This document shows positions 25,721-34,331 of a stretch of 64,000 bases of DNA, one piece after another. The DNA lies in NCBI RefSeq assembly GCF_007164525.1, contig NZ_AP019791.1, positions 1,971,501-2,035,500 on the forward strand, written 5' to 3'. The translations under genes and the position numbers were made by a program. The notes beneath the pieces are model-generated. The model worked only from the letters and a program-made list of their open reading frames with translations. It ran no database searches and was not told where the DNA came from. Source of the stretch: Rubrobacter xylanophilus (GTDB lineage: Bacteria; Actinomycetota; Rubrobacteria; Rubrobacterales; Rubrobacteraceae). Each line of letters opens with the position of its first letter. The first letter of the stretch is position 1.

Positions 25721-27448
25721 TCATTCGCTGACCCTCCGGACGAGCTCCCGGTGCAGCTCGAGGTTCTTTCGCCGGTCGGCCACCACCTCGACGAGGTGCG
25801 GTCCGCCCTCCGCGCAGGCCCGCCGGTAGGCCCCGGCTAACTCCTCCAGCGTCCGCGGCCGGGAGTACCCGAACCCGAACATCTGTGCCGCCGGCCGGAA
25901 GCCCAGACCGTGCGGGGTGCCGAAGTAGGGCTCGAAGATCCCCCCGTGCTCCGCCACGGGCAGGAAGTGGAAGATCCCGCCCCCGTCGTTGTTGAGGACG
26001 ACCACCACAGCGGAGAGGTCCCGCAGCATGGCGAGCGAGTTCAGGTCGTGCAGGAGCGCGAGGTCCCCGACGATCAGCGTGACCGGACGCCCGGCGCCGT
26101 GGGAGAAGCCGGCGGCGGTGGCCACGGTGCCGTCTATCCCGCTCGCCCCCCGGTTGGCCGCCACGGGAACGGGCGCCCCCTCCGGGTCGGCGAAGGTGTC
26201 GAGGTCCCGCACCGGCATGCTGCTCGCCACCACCAGCGCGTGCTCCTCCGGGACGAGTCGCGAGAGCAGCCGCGCCACCGCAGGCTCGGAGAGCTCCTCC
26301 CGACCCCTGAGCGCGCCGTCGAGCCGCCGCCCGGCTTCCTCGGAGGCCCGCCGCCACTCCCCGCTCCAGCCGGACCGGCTCCTACCGACCCGCCCGACGA
26401 GGGCAGCGCAGAGTTCCGCGACGTCGGCCTCCAGCCGGTGGGTGACGCGGTGGTCCGGGTCCGATCGGAAGGGATGCTCCGCGACGACGACGTACGCCGC
26501 CGGGCGGGAGCCGGTGAGAAACCGCTGCAGCCGCTTGGAGACTGGCACGTCGCCCACCCGGATCACGACCTCCGGCGCGTGCTCCTCCGCGAAGCGCTCC
26601 CCGGCCAGCAGCAGGTCGTAGTAGGGGGCCGCCGCCCCCGTGCGGTTGCCGAGGCGCACCTGAGAGCAGACGTCCGGGAGGAGCGGCCATCCCGAAGCCT
26701 CCGCGAGCCGCGCGGCGGCCTCCCCCTGCTTCCGGGAGCGCAGCCTCCCCGCGACGATGACACCCCGCTCCACGCCGCGCAGGGCGGACGAGAGCTCCTC
26801 CAAATCGGCCGCGTCGGGCGTGGGGGACGTCCGGGCGTAGCGGGTGTGGGGGGCGTCCCTCTCCCGGAGCTCCGGGGGAATCTCCGGGCTCGGAGCACCG
26901 GGCTCCGGCAGGAAAGGCTCACGGAACATCAGGTTCAGGTGCACCGGCCCGGCCGGGAAGCGGCGCGCCCGGTAGACGGCCTGGTCCACGGTGGTGAGCA
27001 CCGCGGCCGGGTCCGGCACCGGATCCGGCGGGGGCACGTCGAAGCTCCAGCGGACGTAGCCCCCGAAGATCCCCGGCTGCTCGATGGTCTGGTTCGCCCC
27101 GGTCTGGCGCAGCTCCGGCGGGCGGTCGGCGGTGAGCAGGAGCATGGGAACACAGTCGGTCGCGGCCTCAACGACCGCCGGAAGCCCGTTGGCAACAGCG
27201 GTGCCGGAGGTGGTGACCCAGGCCGCGGGTCGCCCCGTGGCCCGGGCGTACCCCAGGGCGCAGAAGGCGGTCCCCCGCTCGTCGTAGTGGACGAGGGTGC
27301 GGGCCTCCGGGTGCTCCGCGATGGCGGCGACGAGCGGGGTGGAGCGCGACCCCGGGGCCACACAGAAGAAGTCCACCCCGCAGCGGAGGAGCTCCTCGAC
27401 GAGGAGGCGCCCCCAGAAGCGGTTAGCCCGAGGCGTCCCGTCCCTCAA
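25721..27448 (-). CDS. menD: 2-Succinyl-5-enolpyruvyl-6-hydroxy-3-cyclohexene-1-carboxylate synthase
   Basis: MenD is a ThDP enzyme that adds a 2-oxoglutarate-derived unit to isochorismate. The 575-residue protein begins at TTG 27448 inside the end of menF and has NRFWGRLLVEELL, the APGSRSTPL motif, and the ThDP-binding GDLALLHDLNSLAM ... NNDGGGIF. The catalytic-type Glu lies in HYDERGTAF. Second gene of the operon. Confidence 0.95.
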   Translation of the reverse strand: MRDGTPRANRFWGRLLVEELLRCGVDFFCVAPGSRSTPLVAAIAEHPEARTLVHYDERGTAFCALGYARATGRPAAWVTTSGTAVANGLPAVVEAATDCVPMLLLTADRPPELRQTGANQTIEQPGIFGGYVRWSFDVPPPDPVPDPAAVLTTVDQAVYRARRFPAGPVHLNLMFREPFLPEPGAPSPEIPPELRERDAPHTRYARTSPTPDAADLEELSSALRGVERGVIVAGRLRSRKQGEAAARLAEASGWPLLPDVCSQVRLGNRTGAAAPYYDLLLAGERFAEEHAPEVVIRVGDVPVSKRLQRFLTGSRPAAYVVVAEHPFRSDPDHRVTHRLEADVAELCAALVGRVGRSRSGWSGEWRRASEEAGRRLDGALRGREELSEPAVARLLSRLVPEEHALVVASSMPVRDLDTFADPEGAPVPVAANRGASGIDGTVATAAGFSHGAGRPVTLIVGDLALLHDLNSLAMLRDLSAVVVVLNNDGGGIFHFLPVAEHGGIFEPYFGTPHGLGFRPAAQMFGFGYSRPRTLEELAGAYRRACAEGGPHLVEVVADRRKNLELHRELVRRVSE

Positions 27449-28844
27449 GCCCGAGTATCCCGGCGAAGTCGGAGATCTTCTGCTCTATCTCGGCCCACTC
27501 CTCCTCGGGGTCGGAGCCCCGCACGATGCCGGCACCCGAGAAGAGCGCCAGTCTGCTCCCCCGCACCAGCCCGGAGCGGATGCCCACGGCGAACTCCGCG
27601 CCCCCGGCCCCGATCCAGCCGACCGGCCCGGCGTACCACCCCCGGTCGAAGGGCTCGGAGGAGCGGATCTCGGCGAGCGCGGCCTCCCGAGGATATCCGC
27701 CGACGGCCGGGGTGGGATGCAGGGCTTCCAGGAGGTCCGCGTCGGTGACCCCCGGATGCAGTATGCCGCGCAACCGAGCGACCAGGTGCCGCCGGGTGGC
27801 GAGCCTCATCTCGGAGACGTCCCCATCGACCCTGAGCGACTCGCAGAGGGAACCCAGCTCCTCGCGGATGCTCCGGAGCACGTAGGCGTGCTCTTCCCGG
27901 TCCTTCTCGCTGCCGAGCAACTCCCCCCCGAGGGCCCGGTCGTCGGCCTCGGAACCCCCGCGGGGCCGGGTCCCGGCGACGGCCTCGCTGGTGACGCTGC
28001 GGCCCTCGCGACGGTAGAGGCGTTCGGGGGAAGCCCCGAGAAAGGCCACCCCCTCCTCCGGCTCGAGGTAGAAGTGGAAGCAGCCCGGGGTGACGTCCCG
28101 GAGCGCCCGGGCCAGCGCCGGGGCGTCGAGCGGTCCCTCAAAGTCGAAATCGACCCGGCGGGCGAGGACGACCTTGCCCATGCGCCCCTCCCGGAACGCA
28201 CCGAGCGCCCGCCCGACGCCGGACCTCCATCCGGAGAGCCTGGGGGTGTCGAGCCGCCGCAGCGGAGCGGGGAAGGCGGACGGCCCAACCTCTTCCGAGG
28301 GGAAAGGAAGCGCCTCGAGCCACGCGAGGATCTCATCCTGGCGCCCGACGTCCCGGGGCAGCACGAGGTTGCAGGCGAGCTCCCGCATCTCCTCCCGGAC
28401 CCGCAACTCGAAGCGCGGAAGCACGAAACGGTAGGCCCCGAAGGGTGCCCACCCGGAATCCGACTCCCGGGCGGCGTCGAAGCGGGCCCCGCCGTAGTAG
28501 CGGGTGCCGCCGTCCCCGGCGAGCAGGAGCCCTTGCCGCTTGCGGAGCGCCGCCGGGTACTCGCCGGGCCCGCCGGCGAGCACATCGGCCTCCCCGGCGG
28601 CCGCGACCTCGAACCCTCCGCCGCGCGCCGACCAGTACATCCGGCAGCCGGGACGCTGGGCGGCGAGCCATAGCAGAGGGTCCACCTCGCCGACCGGCAC
28701 GGAGAGACGCACCACCCGTTCCTCGGCGCCACCCTCCTCGAGCCGGACACCGGAGAGGGCGCGGCTGACCTCCCCGGCGAGACGCCACCGGGCGTTGCCC
28801 GGACGCGCCTCCCGCCGGAGCACGCCGCACCTTCTAGAAGCCAA
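27423..28844 (-). CDS. menF: Isochorismate synthase
   Basis: A 473-residue chorismate-utilising enzyme that feeds the menaquinone pathway. C-terminal half motifs are GKVVLARR, FLGASPERL, SEAVAGTRPRG, the metal-binding SEKDREEH, and HPTPAVGGYPREAAL with WYAGPVGWI. Start at TTG 28844 has AAGGGG 7 nt upstream; GTG 28823 is an alternative. It overlaps menD by 26 nt and heads the operon. Confidence 0.93.
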   Translation of the reverse strand: MASRRCGVLRREARPGNARWRLAGEVSRALSGVRLEEGGAEERVVRLSVPVGEVDPLLWLAAQRPGCRMYWSARGGGFEVAAAGEADVLAGGPGEYPAALRKRQGLLLAGDGGTRYYGGARFDAARESDSGWAPFGAYRFVLPRFELRVREEMRELACNLVLPRDVGRQDEILAWLEALPFPSEEVGPSAFPAPLRRLDTPRLSGWRSGVGRALGAFREGRMGKVVLARRVDFDFEGPLDAPALARALRDVTPGCFHFYLEPEEGVAFLGASPERLYRREGRSVTSEAVAGTRPRGGSEADDRALGGELLGSEKDREEHAYVLRSIREELGSLCESLRVDGDVSEMRLATRRHLVARLRGILHPGVTDADLLEALHPTPAVGGYPREAALAEIRSSEPFDRGWYAGPVGWIGAGGAEFAVGIRSGLVRGSRLALFSGAGIVRGSDPEEEWAEIEQKISDFAGILGLEGRDASG

Positions 28845-28907
28845 GATCCAACCCCTTCATGCCAAGCGTAGTGTAGCAAGCCGTAGCGAGCACCATGGCG
28901 TTCGCGC

Positions 28908-30353
28908 TCACAATCCGCGCAGCCGGGGATAGAGTTCCCTGAAGCGCCGGTAGGCCTCCTCGTAGCGCCCGGCCTCCCCTCCGGGCTCCACCACGCCCTC
29001 CGGCCGGGGAACGGGAAGTTCCTCCGGTCCCCGGTAGTATCCGAGCGCGAGCCCGGCCAGCAGCGCCGCCCCGCGGGCCGAGGCCACGGAAGCGGCGGAG
29101 TCCGGCAGGATCAGGAGCGGCCTTCCCAACGCGCCGGCGAGCATCCGCCGCCAGCTCTCCCCGAGGCTCCCGCCCCCGGCGAGCCTGAGCTCTGGGGCCT
29201 GGATCCCTGCCTCCTCGAGCGCCCCGAGGGCCTCGCGCACGGCGAAGGCGACGCCCTCCAGAGCGGCCCGGAGGAGGTGTCCCCTTCCGCACCCCAGACC
29301 AAGTCCCACCCAGGCACCGCGGGCATGGGGGTCGAGGTGGGGCGTCCGCTCGCCGCTCACGTACGGGAGGAAGACGACGCCGCCGGAACCGGGCGGGACG
29401 GCGGCGGCCTCGGCGTGGAGGACCTCCCAGGAGACCCCGAGCACCTCCCTGACCCATTCGAGCGCGAGCCCGGCGTTCTGCACGGCGGCCATGGCGTAGT
29501 AGCGGCCGGGAAAGACGGCGCGGTAGAGATGGGTGCGCAGGGAGGGATCGGGGACGAAGTCGCGGCGCGGGGAGATAATCTGGGCTCCGGTGCCGACGGT
29601 GAGCTGGACCTCCCCCTCTCCGAGCAGACCGGTCCCGAGCATGGCACACGCGGTGTCGGCACCGCCGCAGACGACGGGAAGCCCTTCGGGGAGCCCGAGG
29701 TGGCGGGCGGCCCCGGGAAGGAGCTCTCCACAGACGACGCCGGAGTAGAGCAGCGGGGGCAGCAGCTCTTCCCGCAGCCCGAGCTCCCGAACGACCTCCC
29801 GGGACCAGCGGTCGGCGGCGAGGTCGTAGAGCAGGGTGGCCGAGGCGTCGGAGGGCTCGGAAGCGACCTCCCCGATGAGGCGCGTCCGGAGCCAGTCTTT
29901 GGGCTGCAGCGCCCACCGGGCGGCGGCGTAGAGGGCCGGCTCGTGCTCCCGGAGCCACAGGAGGGTGGGCCCGGCCATCCCGGCCGCCGGGGGATTGGCG
30001 AGCGCCCGCCGGAGGTCCTGTGGCAGGCGGCGGTAGGCGTCGAGCACGCCGGCGGAGCGGGTATCGGCCCAGAGGATGGCGGGCCACAGTGGCGTCCCGT
30101 CCTCTCCGGCAAGGACGACGCCGTGCATCTGACCGGAGAGCCCGAGCGCGACCACCTCTTCTGCACGCCCCCGCACGGCCTCCCGACAGGCCGCGCCCGC
30201 CGCCCGCCACCACTCCCCGGGATCCGACTCCGCCCAGCCGGGACGCGGAGAGCGCACGCCGCACGCCGCAAAGCCCGCACCCGCGACGGCGCCGCCCTCC
30301 TCCACAAGCAGGGCCTTCACGGAACCGGTCCCGAGATCCAGGCCCAGCAGCAC
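28908..30353 (-). CDS. xylB: Xylulokinase (FGGY family)
   Basis: A 481-residue FGGY carbohydrate kinase with GLDLGTGSVKALLV at the N-terminus, the SGQMHGVVL motif (xylulose-binding M-H-G) near residue 75, GADTACAMLGTG, and YVSGERTPHLDPHARG. These point to D-xylulose phosphorylation to the 5-phosphate. No xylA or sugar transporter is adjacent; the gene appears to be alone, ending just before the menF promoter region. ATG at 30353. Confidence 0.9.
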   Translation of the reverse strand: MLLGLDLGTGSVKALLVEEGGAVAGAGFAACGVRSPRPGWAESDPGEWWRAAGAACREAVRGRAEEVVALGLSGQMHGVVLAGEDGTPLWPAILWADTRSAGVLDAYRRLPQDLRRALANPPAAGMAGPTLLWLREHEPALYAAARWALQPKDWLRTRLIGEVASEPSDASATLLYDLAADRWSREVVRELGLREELLPPLLYSGVVCGELLPGAARHLGLPEGLPVVCGGADTACAMLGTGLLGEGEVQLTVGTGAQIISPRRDFVPDPSLRTHLYRAVFPGRYYAMAAVQNAGLALEWVREVLGVSWEVLHAEAAAVPPGSGGVVFLPYVSGERTPHLDPHARGAWVGLGLGCGRGHLLRAALEGVAFAVREALGALEEAGIQAPELRLAGGGSLGESWRRMLAGALGRPLLILPDSAASVASARGAALLAGLALGYYRGPEELPVPRPEGVVEPGGEAGRYEEAYRRFRELYPRLRGL

Positions 30354-30373
30354 CGCTAGCGAAGAGACGAAGA

Positions 30374-30396
30374 GGGCCGGGGATTCTCCCCGGCCC
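30374..30396 (-). terminator. Terminator downstream of the sortase gene
   Basis: GGGCCGGGGA pairs perfectly with TCCCCGGCCC across a 3-nt loop. On the minus strand it is followed by TCTTCGTCTCTTC, a moderately U-rich tail. It lies between the sortase stop and the xylB start. Confidence 0.7.
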
Positions 30397-30434
30397 CGAA
30401 ACGCGGCGAAGATCGCCCGCCCACTCTATCCAAC

Positions 30435-31079
30435 TTACGCCTGCTTCACGTCCTGCAGCTCGCCCTGCACCAGAATCCTCCGGGAGTAGTCCGGGAGTGT
30501 GCAGGCCTGCAGGGTAACTATGTTCTTGCCAGGGATGGGGTTGAGGACGTGAAGGTCGGTCGGATCTACCACGAGCGTCCGGAAGACCTCGTAGGTATAG
30601 GTGGTGCCGTTGGCGTCCCGGAGGATGATCTCGTCGCCCTTCTCGAGCTTGTCTATGTCGTAGAAGGCCAGGTAGCTGTCGGTGCCGGAGTAGCCGAGCC
30701 GGTGGCCGGCGATGTACACGTTGGCCTCCCGCTCCCAGGGGAAGCCGGTGTAGAGCAGGTGTATGGCCACGTTGTCCCGGAGCAGAGCCTCGTCGTCGCC
30801 CCGCCCGGTGGGGATGCGAGCGTTCTTGACCCGCTCCATCTTGGGAACGGTGAGCCGCAACACGGTGTTCTCGGGAGCCTCGGCTATGGTCTTCTCACCC
30901 CCGGACGCTCCCTCCCGCCCCTTCTCGGGAGCCACCTGCTGCTGCTCGGCCTCGCGAGACATCTGCTTGTCGTCGTCACCACCGGAGGTCTGCCCCGTCA
31001 GGGAGCCGCAGGCGGAAAGCCCCGCCAGCACCAGCAGCACCCCCAGGATCAAAGCCAGCCGCCTCAGACGCAATCTCAT
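30435..31079 (-). CDS. Class E sortase with lipoprotein signal
   Basis: A 214-residue sortase. The catalytic triad is visible: H126 in AGHRLGY, C193 in VTLQACTLPDYSRR, and the following Arg (R200 or R201). The N-terminus (RLRRLALILGVLLVLAGLSAC) ends in a lipobox L-S-A-C24, so the enzyme may be lipid-anchored rather than held by a plain membrane helix. The start ATG 31079 has GGAGAGG upstream; a longer frame lacks a signal. Class E sortases recognise LAxTG-type signals; no substrate with a clear sorting motif is adjacent. Confidence 0.92.
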   Translation of the reverse strand: MRLRLRRLALILGVLLVLAGLSACGSLTGQTSGGDDDKQMSREAEQQQVAPEKGREGASGGEKTIAEAPENTVLRLTVPKMERVKNARIPTGRGDDEALLRDNVAIHLLYTGFPWEREANVYIAGHRLGYSGTDSYLAFYDIDKLEKGDEIILRDANGTTYTYEVFRTLVVDPTDLHVLNPIPGKNIVTLQACTLPDYSRRILVQGELQDVKQA

Positions 31080-31149
31080 CACCTCTCCAGAGAAACACAA
31101 CACCACACCACCCGGTGCACCGCAAGAACTCTTACCATCCAAAAGTAAC

Positions 31150-31160
31150 GTAACGGTTAC
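31150..31160. promoter_or_regulatory. GTAAC-type palindrome in the sortase/phasin-like divergent region
   Basis: GTAACGGTTAC is a 5-1-5 palindrome, preceded by an overlapping GTAACG (31145-31150) and followed by a further GTTAC near 31179. The clustering in a 223-nt divergent intergenic region suggests an operator, but its owner is unknown. Confidence 0.4.
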
Positions 31161-31235
31161 ATCCAGGCCATAGACCCGTTACACGGCCGGAGCGTATGGT
31201 AATCACAGGAAGACCCCCTGTAAACCCCCAGACAC

Positions 31236-31263
31236 TTGACAACCCGAAATATATATGTAAACT
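31236..31263 (+). promoter_or_regulatory. Strong promoter of the phasin-like gene
   Basis: A consensus TTGACA (31236-31241) and TAAACT (31258-31263) are 16 nt apart in an AT-rich stretch. GGAGG and the GTG start follow about 40 nt later. Confidence 0.65.
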
Positions 31264-31302
31264 GCATATAGCTGTATAAAGCAGAGACGGAGGTAAGAGA
31301 GC

Positions 31303-31812
31303 GTGATCGACGCAAAGCGGGTGAACGGGACCGCTGGCAGGCTGGCCGAGGAGGCCAAGGGCGCATACGGGCTCGTGCTGGACCATTTCGTGGGTCTACA
31401 GGAGCGCAACGTGCGGTTTGCGCAGGGTTTCGTGGAGGAGTCGGCGCGTGAGGTTCGGGAGCAGGCCGAGCTCAACCGGGAGTTGGTGGAGGAGCTGGTC
31501 CGGCGGGCCGAGGGGCAGCGGGATCTCTTCCAGAGGCTTCTGGAGGATTCCGTCCGGTCCTACATGGATCTGCTGTATGCTCCGCTGGCGTACTACCGGC
31601 AGGGTCTTCGGCTCGTCGAGGGCGCTGTCGAGGGTTCCGACGGGCTGCCCATCGAGGACTACGACGAGCTGAACGTCGCGGAGATCTCCCGCAGGATAGA
31701 GGGGCTCGGGGCCGCCGAGATCCGGCAGTTGCGCGAGCACGAGCGGCGGAACAAGAACCGCGAGACCCTCATCGACCTCTTCGACCGGAAGCTGAGGGCC
31801 ACCTCGGCCTGA
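31303..31812 (+). CDS. Phasin-like helical protein of unknown function
   Basis: A 169-residue, almost entirely helical, acidic protein from GTG 31303 with GGAGG upstream. Residues about 10-100 form amphipathic helices (RFAQGFVEESAREVREQAEL) resembling granule-associated phasins or apolipoprotein-like coils; the C-terminus (about 125-165) has a SAP/HeH-like motif, ISRRIEGLGAAEIRQLREHE followed by NKNRETLI. It is a single gene with a near-consensus promoter and a strong terminator, so it is probably abundant. Binding to polyhydroxyalkanoate granules is possible but no pha gene is in view. Confidence 0.8.
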   Translation: MIDAKRVNGTAGRLAEEAKGAYGLVLDHFVGLQERNVRFAQGFVEESAREVREQAELNRELVEELVRRAEGQRDLFQRLLEDSVRSYMDLLYAPLAYYRQGLRLVEGAVEGSDGLPIEDYDELNVAEISRRIEGLGAAEIRQLREHERRNKNRETLIDLFDRKLRATSA

Positions 31813-31836
31813 GCGCGGGGTACATCCATCGCGACC

Positions 31837-31872
31837 AAAAGGGGCTCTCCGGGACGGGGAGCCCCTTTTCCC
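31837..31872 (+). terminator. Rho-independent terminator of the phasin-like gene
   Basis: AAAAGGGGCTCTCC (31837-31850) pairs with GGGGAGCCCCTTTT (31856-31869) with one G-T pair, closing a 5-nt loop and ending in a T-run. It is the clearest intrinsic terminator in the window. Confidence 0.9.
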
Positions 31873-31964
31873 ATCGAAGAAGGGTTTCCATCCGGGCCGC
31901 CGCTGGCGCATACTGTTGGGTCGTGAGGAAGTGTCGGCCGACGGACAAGGAGATTTAGAAAGCT

Positions 31965-32513
31965 TTGAACACGGCGACGATGACCCGGGTGGCGCTCATG
32001 GCGGCGGTGACGGCGGTCGCCGCCCAGATAACCATACCCCTCCCCTTCTCCCCGGTACCGTTCACCATGCAGGTGCTGGCGGTGTTGCTCTCCGGGATGC
32101 TGCTCGGCATCCGCAACGGGGCGCTCTCCCAGCTCGTCTACGTGCTGGTGGGGGCAGCCGGGGCGCCGGTCTTTGCGGGTTTCTCCGGGGGGCTCGGCGT
32201 GATCTTCGGTCCCACCGGTGGGTACCTGCTCTCCTACCCGATCGCCGCCGCGCTCGCGGGTCTCGCTGCCGGTACGATCACCCGGGCCTCCCGCAGGCGG
32301 GCGCTCGCCGCGGGCTTCGCGTGGGGCTGTCTGGGGCTCGCGGCGATCTACGCCGTCGGGGCGACGTGGCTCGCGGCGGTGGCGGGCCTTCCCCCTGCGG
32401 CGGCGCTCGCCCAGGGGGTGCTGCCCTTCGTGCCGCTGGACCTCGTCAAGACCGGGCTTGCGGCGGCGGTGGCCACCGCCGCCGCACCGGTGATCGCACC
32501 CTCGAGGGTCTAG
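31965..32513 (+). CDS. bioY: Biotin transporter substrate-binding component
   Basis: BioY is the membrane S-component that captures biotin for an ECF transporter or works alone. The 182-residue protein has six hydrophobic segments and the family motifs IPLPFSPVPFTMQVLAVLLSG, GAAGAPVFAGFSGGLG and FGPTGGYLLSYP, and ends with FVPLDLVKTGLA. TTG 31965 has AAGGAGA 12 nt upstream; ATG 31980 is less well placed. No bioMN genes are adjacent. Confidence 0.92.
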   Translation: MNTATMTRVALMAAVTAVAAQITIPLPFSPVPFTMQVLAVLLSGMLLGIRNGALSQLVYVLVGAAGAPVFAGFSGGLGVIFGPTGGYLLSYPIAAALAGLAAGTITRASRRRALAAGFAWGCLGLAAIYAVGATWLAAVAGLPPAAALAQGVLPFVPLDLVKTGLAAAVATAAAPVIAPSRV

Positions 32514-32516
32514 GCT

Positions 32517-32891
32517 ATGAAGAACGCGGCAACCCCCGGAGCCGGCCGGTACGAGGAGAAGTCCTGGGCGGTGATGCTCCTGGTGTGCGTGCTCGCGCCG
32601 GCGGCGTGGTTCGCGGGCCTCACGGGAGTCGGGTGGCAGGAGATGCTCTCCGAGGGGGCGCTGGCCGCCGGGATGGGGCTCTTCGGCGCGGCGATCACGC
32701 TGAGCGCCTTCCGGCGGGGGGAGAGGTGGGCCTGGTTCGTGCTGTGGTACTACCCGGCCTTCCTCACCGCCCACATACTCGCCTCCGGGAGCGGCATCCC
32801 CGGGATGCCGCTCCTTCTGCTCTCCATGCTGGGGCTGCTGCTCCCCGTGCGGCGGTTTTTCGGGGGCCGTTCCAAGCGGCGGGTGGCGTAG
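32517..32891 (+). CDS. Hypothetical membrane protein
   Basis: A 124-residue protein with three or four predicted membrane helices, starting at ATG 32517, 3 nt after bioY, so likely co-transcribed. Segments GLFGAAITLSAFRRGERWAWFVLWYYPAF and a basic C-terminus (RRFFGGRSKRR) are visible. The pattern resembles small DoxX- or DUF-type membrane proteins but I cannot assign a family. It converges on gabT. Confidence 0.75.
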   Translation: MKNAATPGAGRYEEKSWAVMLLVCVLAPAAWFAGLTGVGWQEMLSEGALAAGMGLFGAAITLSAFRRGERWAWFVLWYYPAFLTAHILASGSGIPGMPLLLLSMLGLLLPVRRFFGGRSKRRVA

Positions 32892-32901
32892 AGAGCAAAG
32901 G

Positions 32902-34218
32902 TCAGGCGGCCACCGCGTCCACCGCCCGGGAGAGGATGGCGAGCCCCTCCTCCAGCTCGGCGTCGGAGATCACGAGCGGCATCAGCGTGCGGATCACGTT
33001 CCCGTAGGCCCCGGCGGTCAGCAGCATCAGGCCCTCCCGCAGGGCGTGCTCCACGACGCCCTTGGTCCGCGCCGGGTCGGGGGTCTTGCTCCGGGCGTCG
33101 GTCACCAGCTCCATCGCCGCCATGGCCCCCAGCCCCCGCACGTCGCCCACGAAGTCCGGGTGACGGCGCTGGATCTCGCGCAGCTCCCCCATCACCCGCT
33201 CGCCGACGCGCACCGAGCGTTCCAGCAGGTTCTCCTCCTCGAAGGCCCGGATCACGGCCAGCGCGGCGGCGCAGGCCGCCGGGTTGCCGCCGTAGGTGGT
33301 GCCCAGGCCCCCGACATGGACGGAGTCCATGATCTCCGCCCTTCCCGTCACCCCGGCGATGGGCATCCCGCCGCCCAGGCTCTTGGCCGTGGTCACGATA
33401 TCCGGCTCCACCCCGGCGTGCTCGATGGCGAACATCTTCCCCGTCCGGCCGAAGCCCGTCTGAACCTCGTCGACCACCATCACCGCCCCGTTCTCCGTGC
33501 ACCACTCCCGCAGGCGACGCAGGTCCTCCGGCGGGAACGGGATGAAGCCGCCCTCGCCCAGCACCGGCTCGACGATGACCGCCGCCACGCTCTCGACGTC
33601 CACGCTCACCAGCGAGCGCCGGAAGGCGTCGAACCAGCTCTCCCCCTCCGGCATCCGGTAGGCGTAGGGGGCGGGGACCCGGTAGACCTCCGGCACGAAC
33701 GGCCCGAAGCCCCTGCGGTAGGGGTCGGCCTTGCCCGTCAGGCTCATCCCCAACATCGTCCGACCGTGGAAGGCGTTCTCGAAGGCCAGGATCGCCGGGC
33801 GGCGGGTGTAGGAGCGGGAGATCTTGATCGCGTTCTCCACCGCCTCGGCCCCGGAGTTGACGAAGATGCTCCGCTTCTCGAAGTCCCCCGGGACCAGCTC
33901 GTTGAGCTTCTCGGCGAGCTCCAGGTAGGGCTCGTACTGGCTTACGTAGTAGCAGGCGTGGCTCAGCCGCCCCACCTGCTCCCGGACGGCCTCCACCACC
34001 TTCGGGTGGGTGTGCCCGGCGTTGAGGACCCCGATGCCGCCCCCGAAGTCTATGAACGTGTTGCCGTCCACGTCGGTGACCAGCGCCCCGTGGGCCTCGG
34101 CGACCCATATCGGCAGCGCCGTCCCCAGCCCCGCCGAGACCGCCCTGCGACGCCGCTCGGTGAGCGCCCGGCTCCTCGGCCCCGGTATCTCCGTCCTGAT
34201 CCTCGCAGCTCTCAGCAT
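32902..34218 (-). CDS. gabT: 4-Aminobutyrate aminotransferase
   Basis: A 438-residue class III aminotransferase that moves the amino group of GABA to 2-oxoglutarate, giving succinate semialdehyde. It has VNSGAEAVENAIKISR, FENAFHGRTMLGMSLTGK, VVDEVQTGFGRTGKMFA, and the PLP lysine in TTAKSLGGGMPIAG. The EPVLGEGGFIPFP motif is typical of GabT. It is third after gabD and an APC permease on the minus strand, a complete GABA uptake and degradation unit. Confidence 0.93.
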   Translation of the reverse strand: MLRAARIRTEIPGPRSRALTERRRRAVSAGLGTALPIWVAEAHGALVTDVDGNTFIDFGGGIGVLNAGHTHPKVVEAVREQVGRLSHACYYVSQYEPYLELAEKLNELVPGDFEKRSIFVNSGAEAVENAIKISRSYTRRPAILAFENAFHGRTMLGMSLTGKADPYRRGFGPFVPEVYRVPAPYAYRMPEGESWFDAFRRSLVSVDVESVAAVIVEPVLGEGGFIPFPPEDLRRLREWCTENGAVMVVDEVQTGFGRTGKMFAIEHAGVEPDIVTTAKSLGGGMPIAGVTGRAEIMDSVHVGGLGTTYGGNPAACAAALAVIRAFEEENLLERSVRVGERVMGELREIQRRHPDFVGDVRGLGAMAAMELVTDARSKTPDPARTKGVVEHALREGLMLLTAGAYGNVIRTLMPLVISDAELEEGLAILSRAVDAVAA

Positions 34219-34331
34219 CTCGCGCTCCTCTTACTCAACGCTTCCGCGGTTTTCCAGTATACCGGTGGTCAGGACCCGGCATCGTACTCGGGTACCCGCA
34301 TCCGGACGACGAAGACCAGCCCCGCCAGCGT

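Noticed and set aside
28845-28907. A short leader peptide (ATG AAG GGG ... TAG) upstream of menF
   Set aside because: Eight codons with no repeat of a regulatory amino acid and no attenuator hairpin; it mainly supplies the AAGGGG ribosome-binding sequence for menF.
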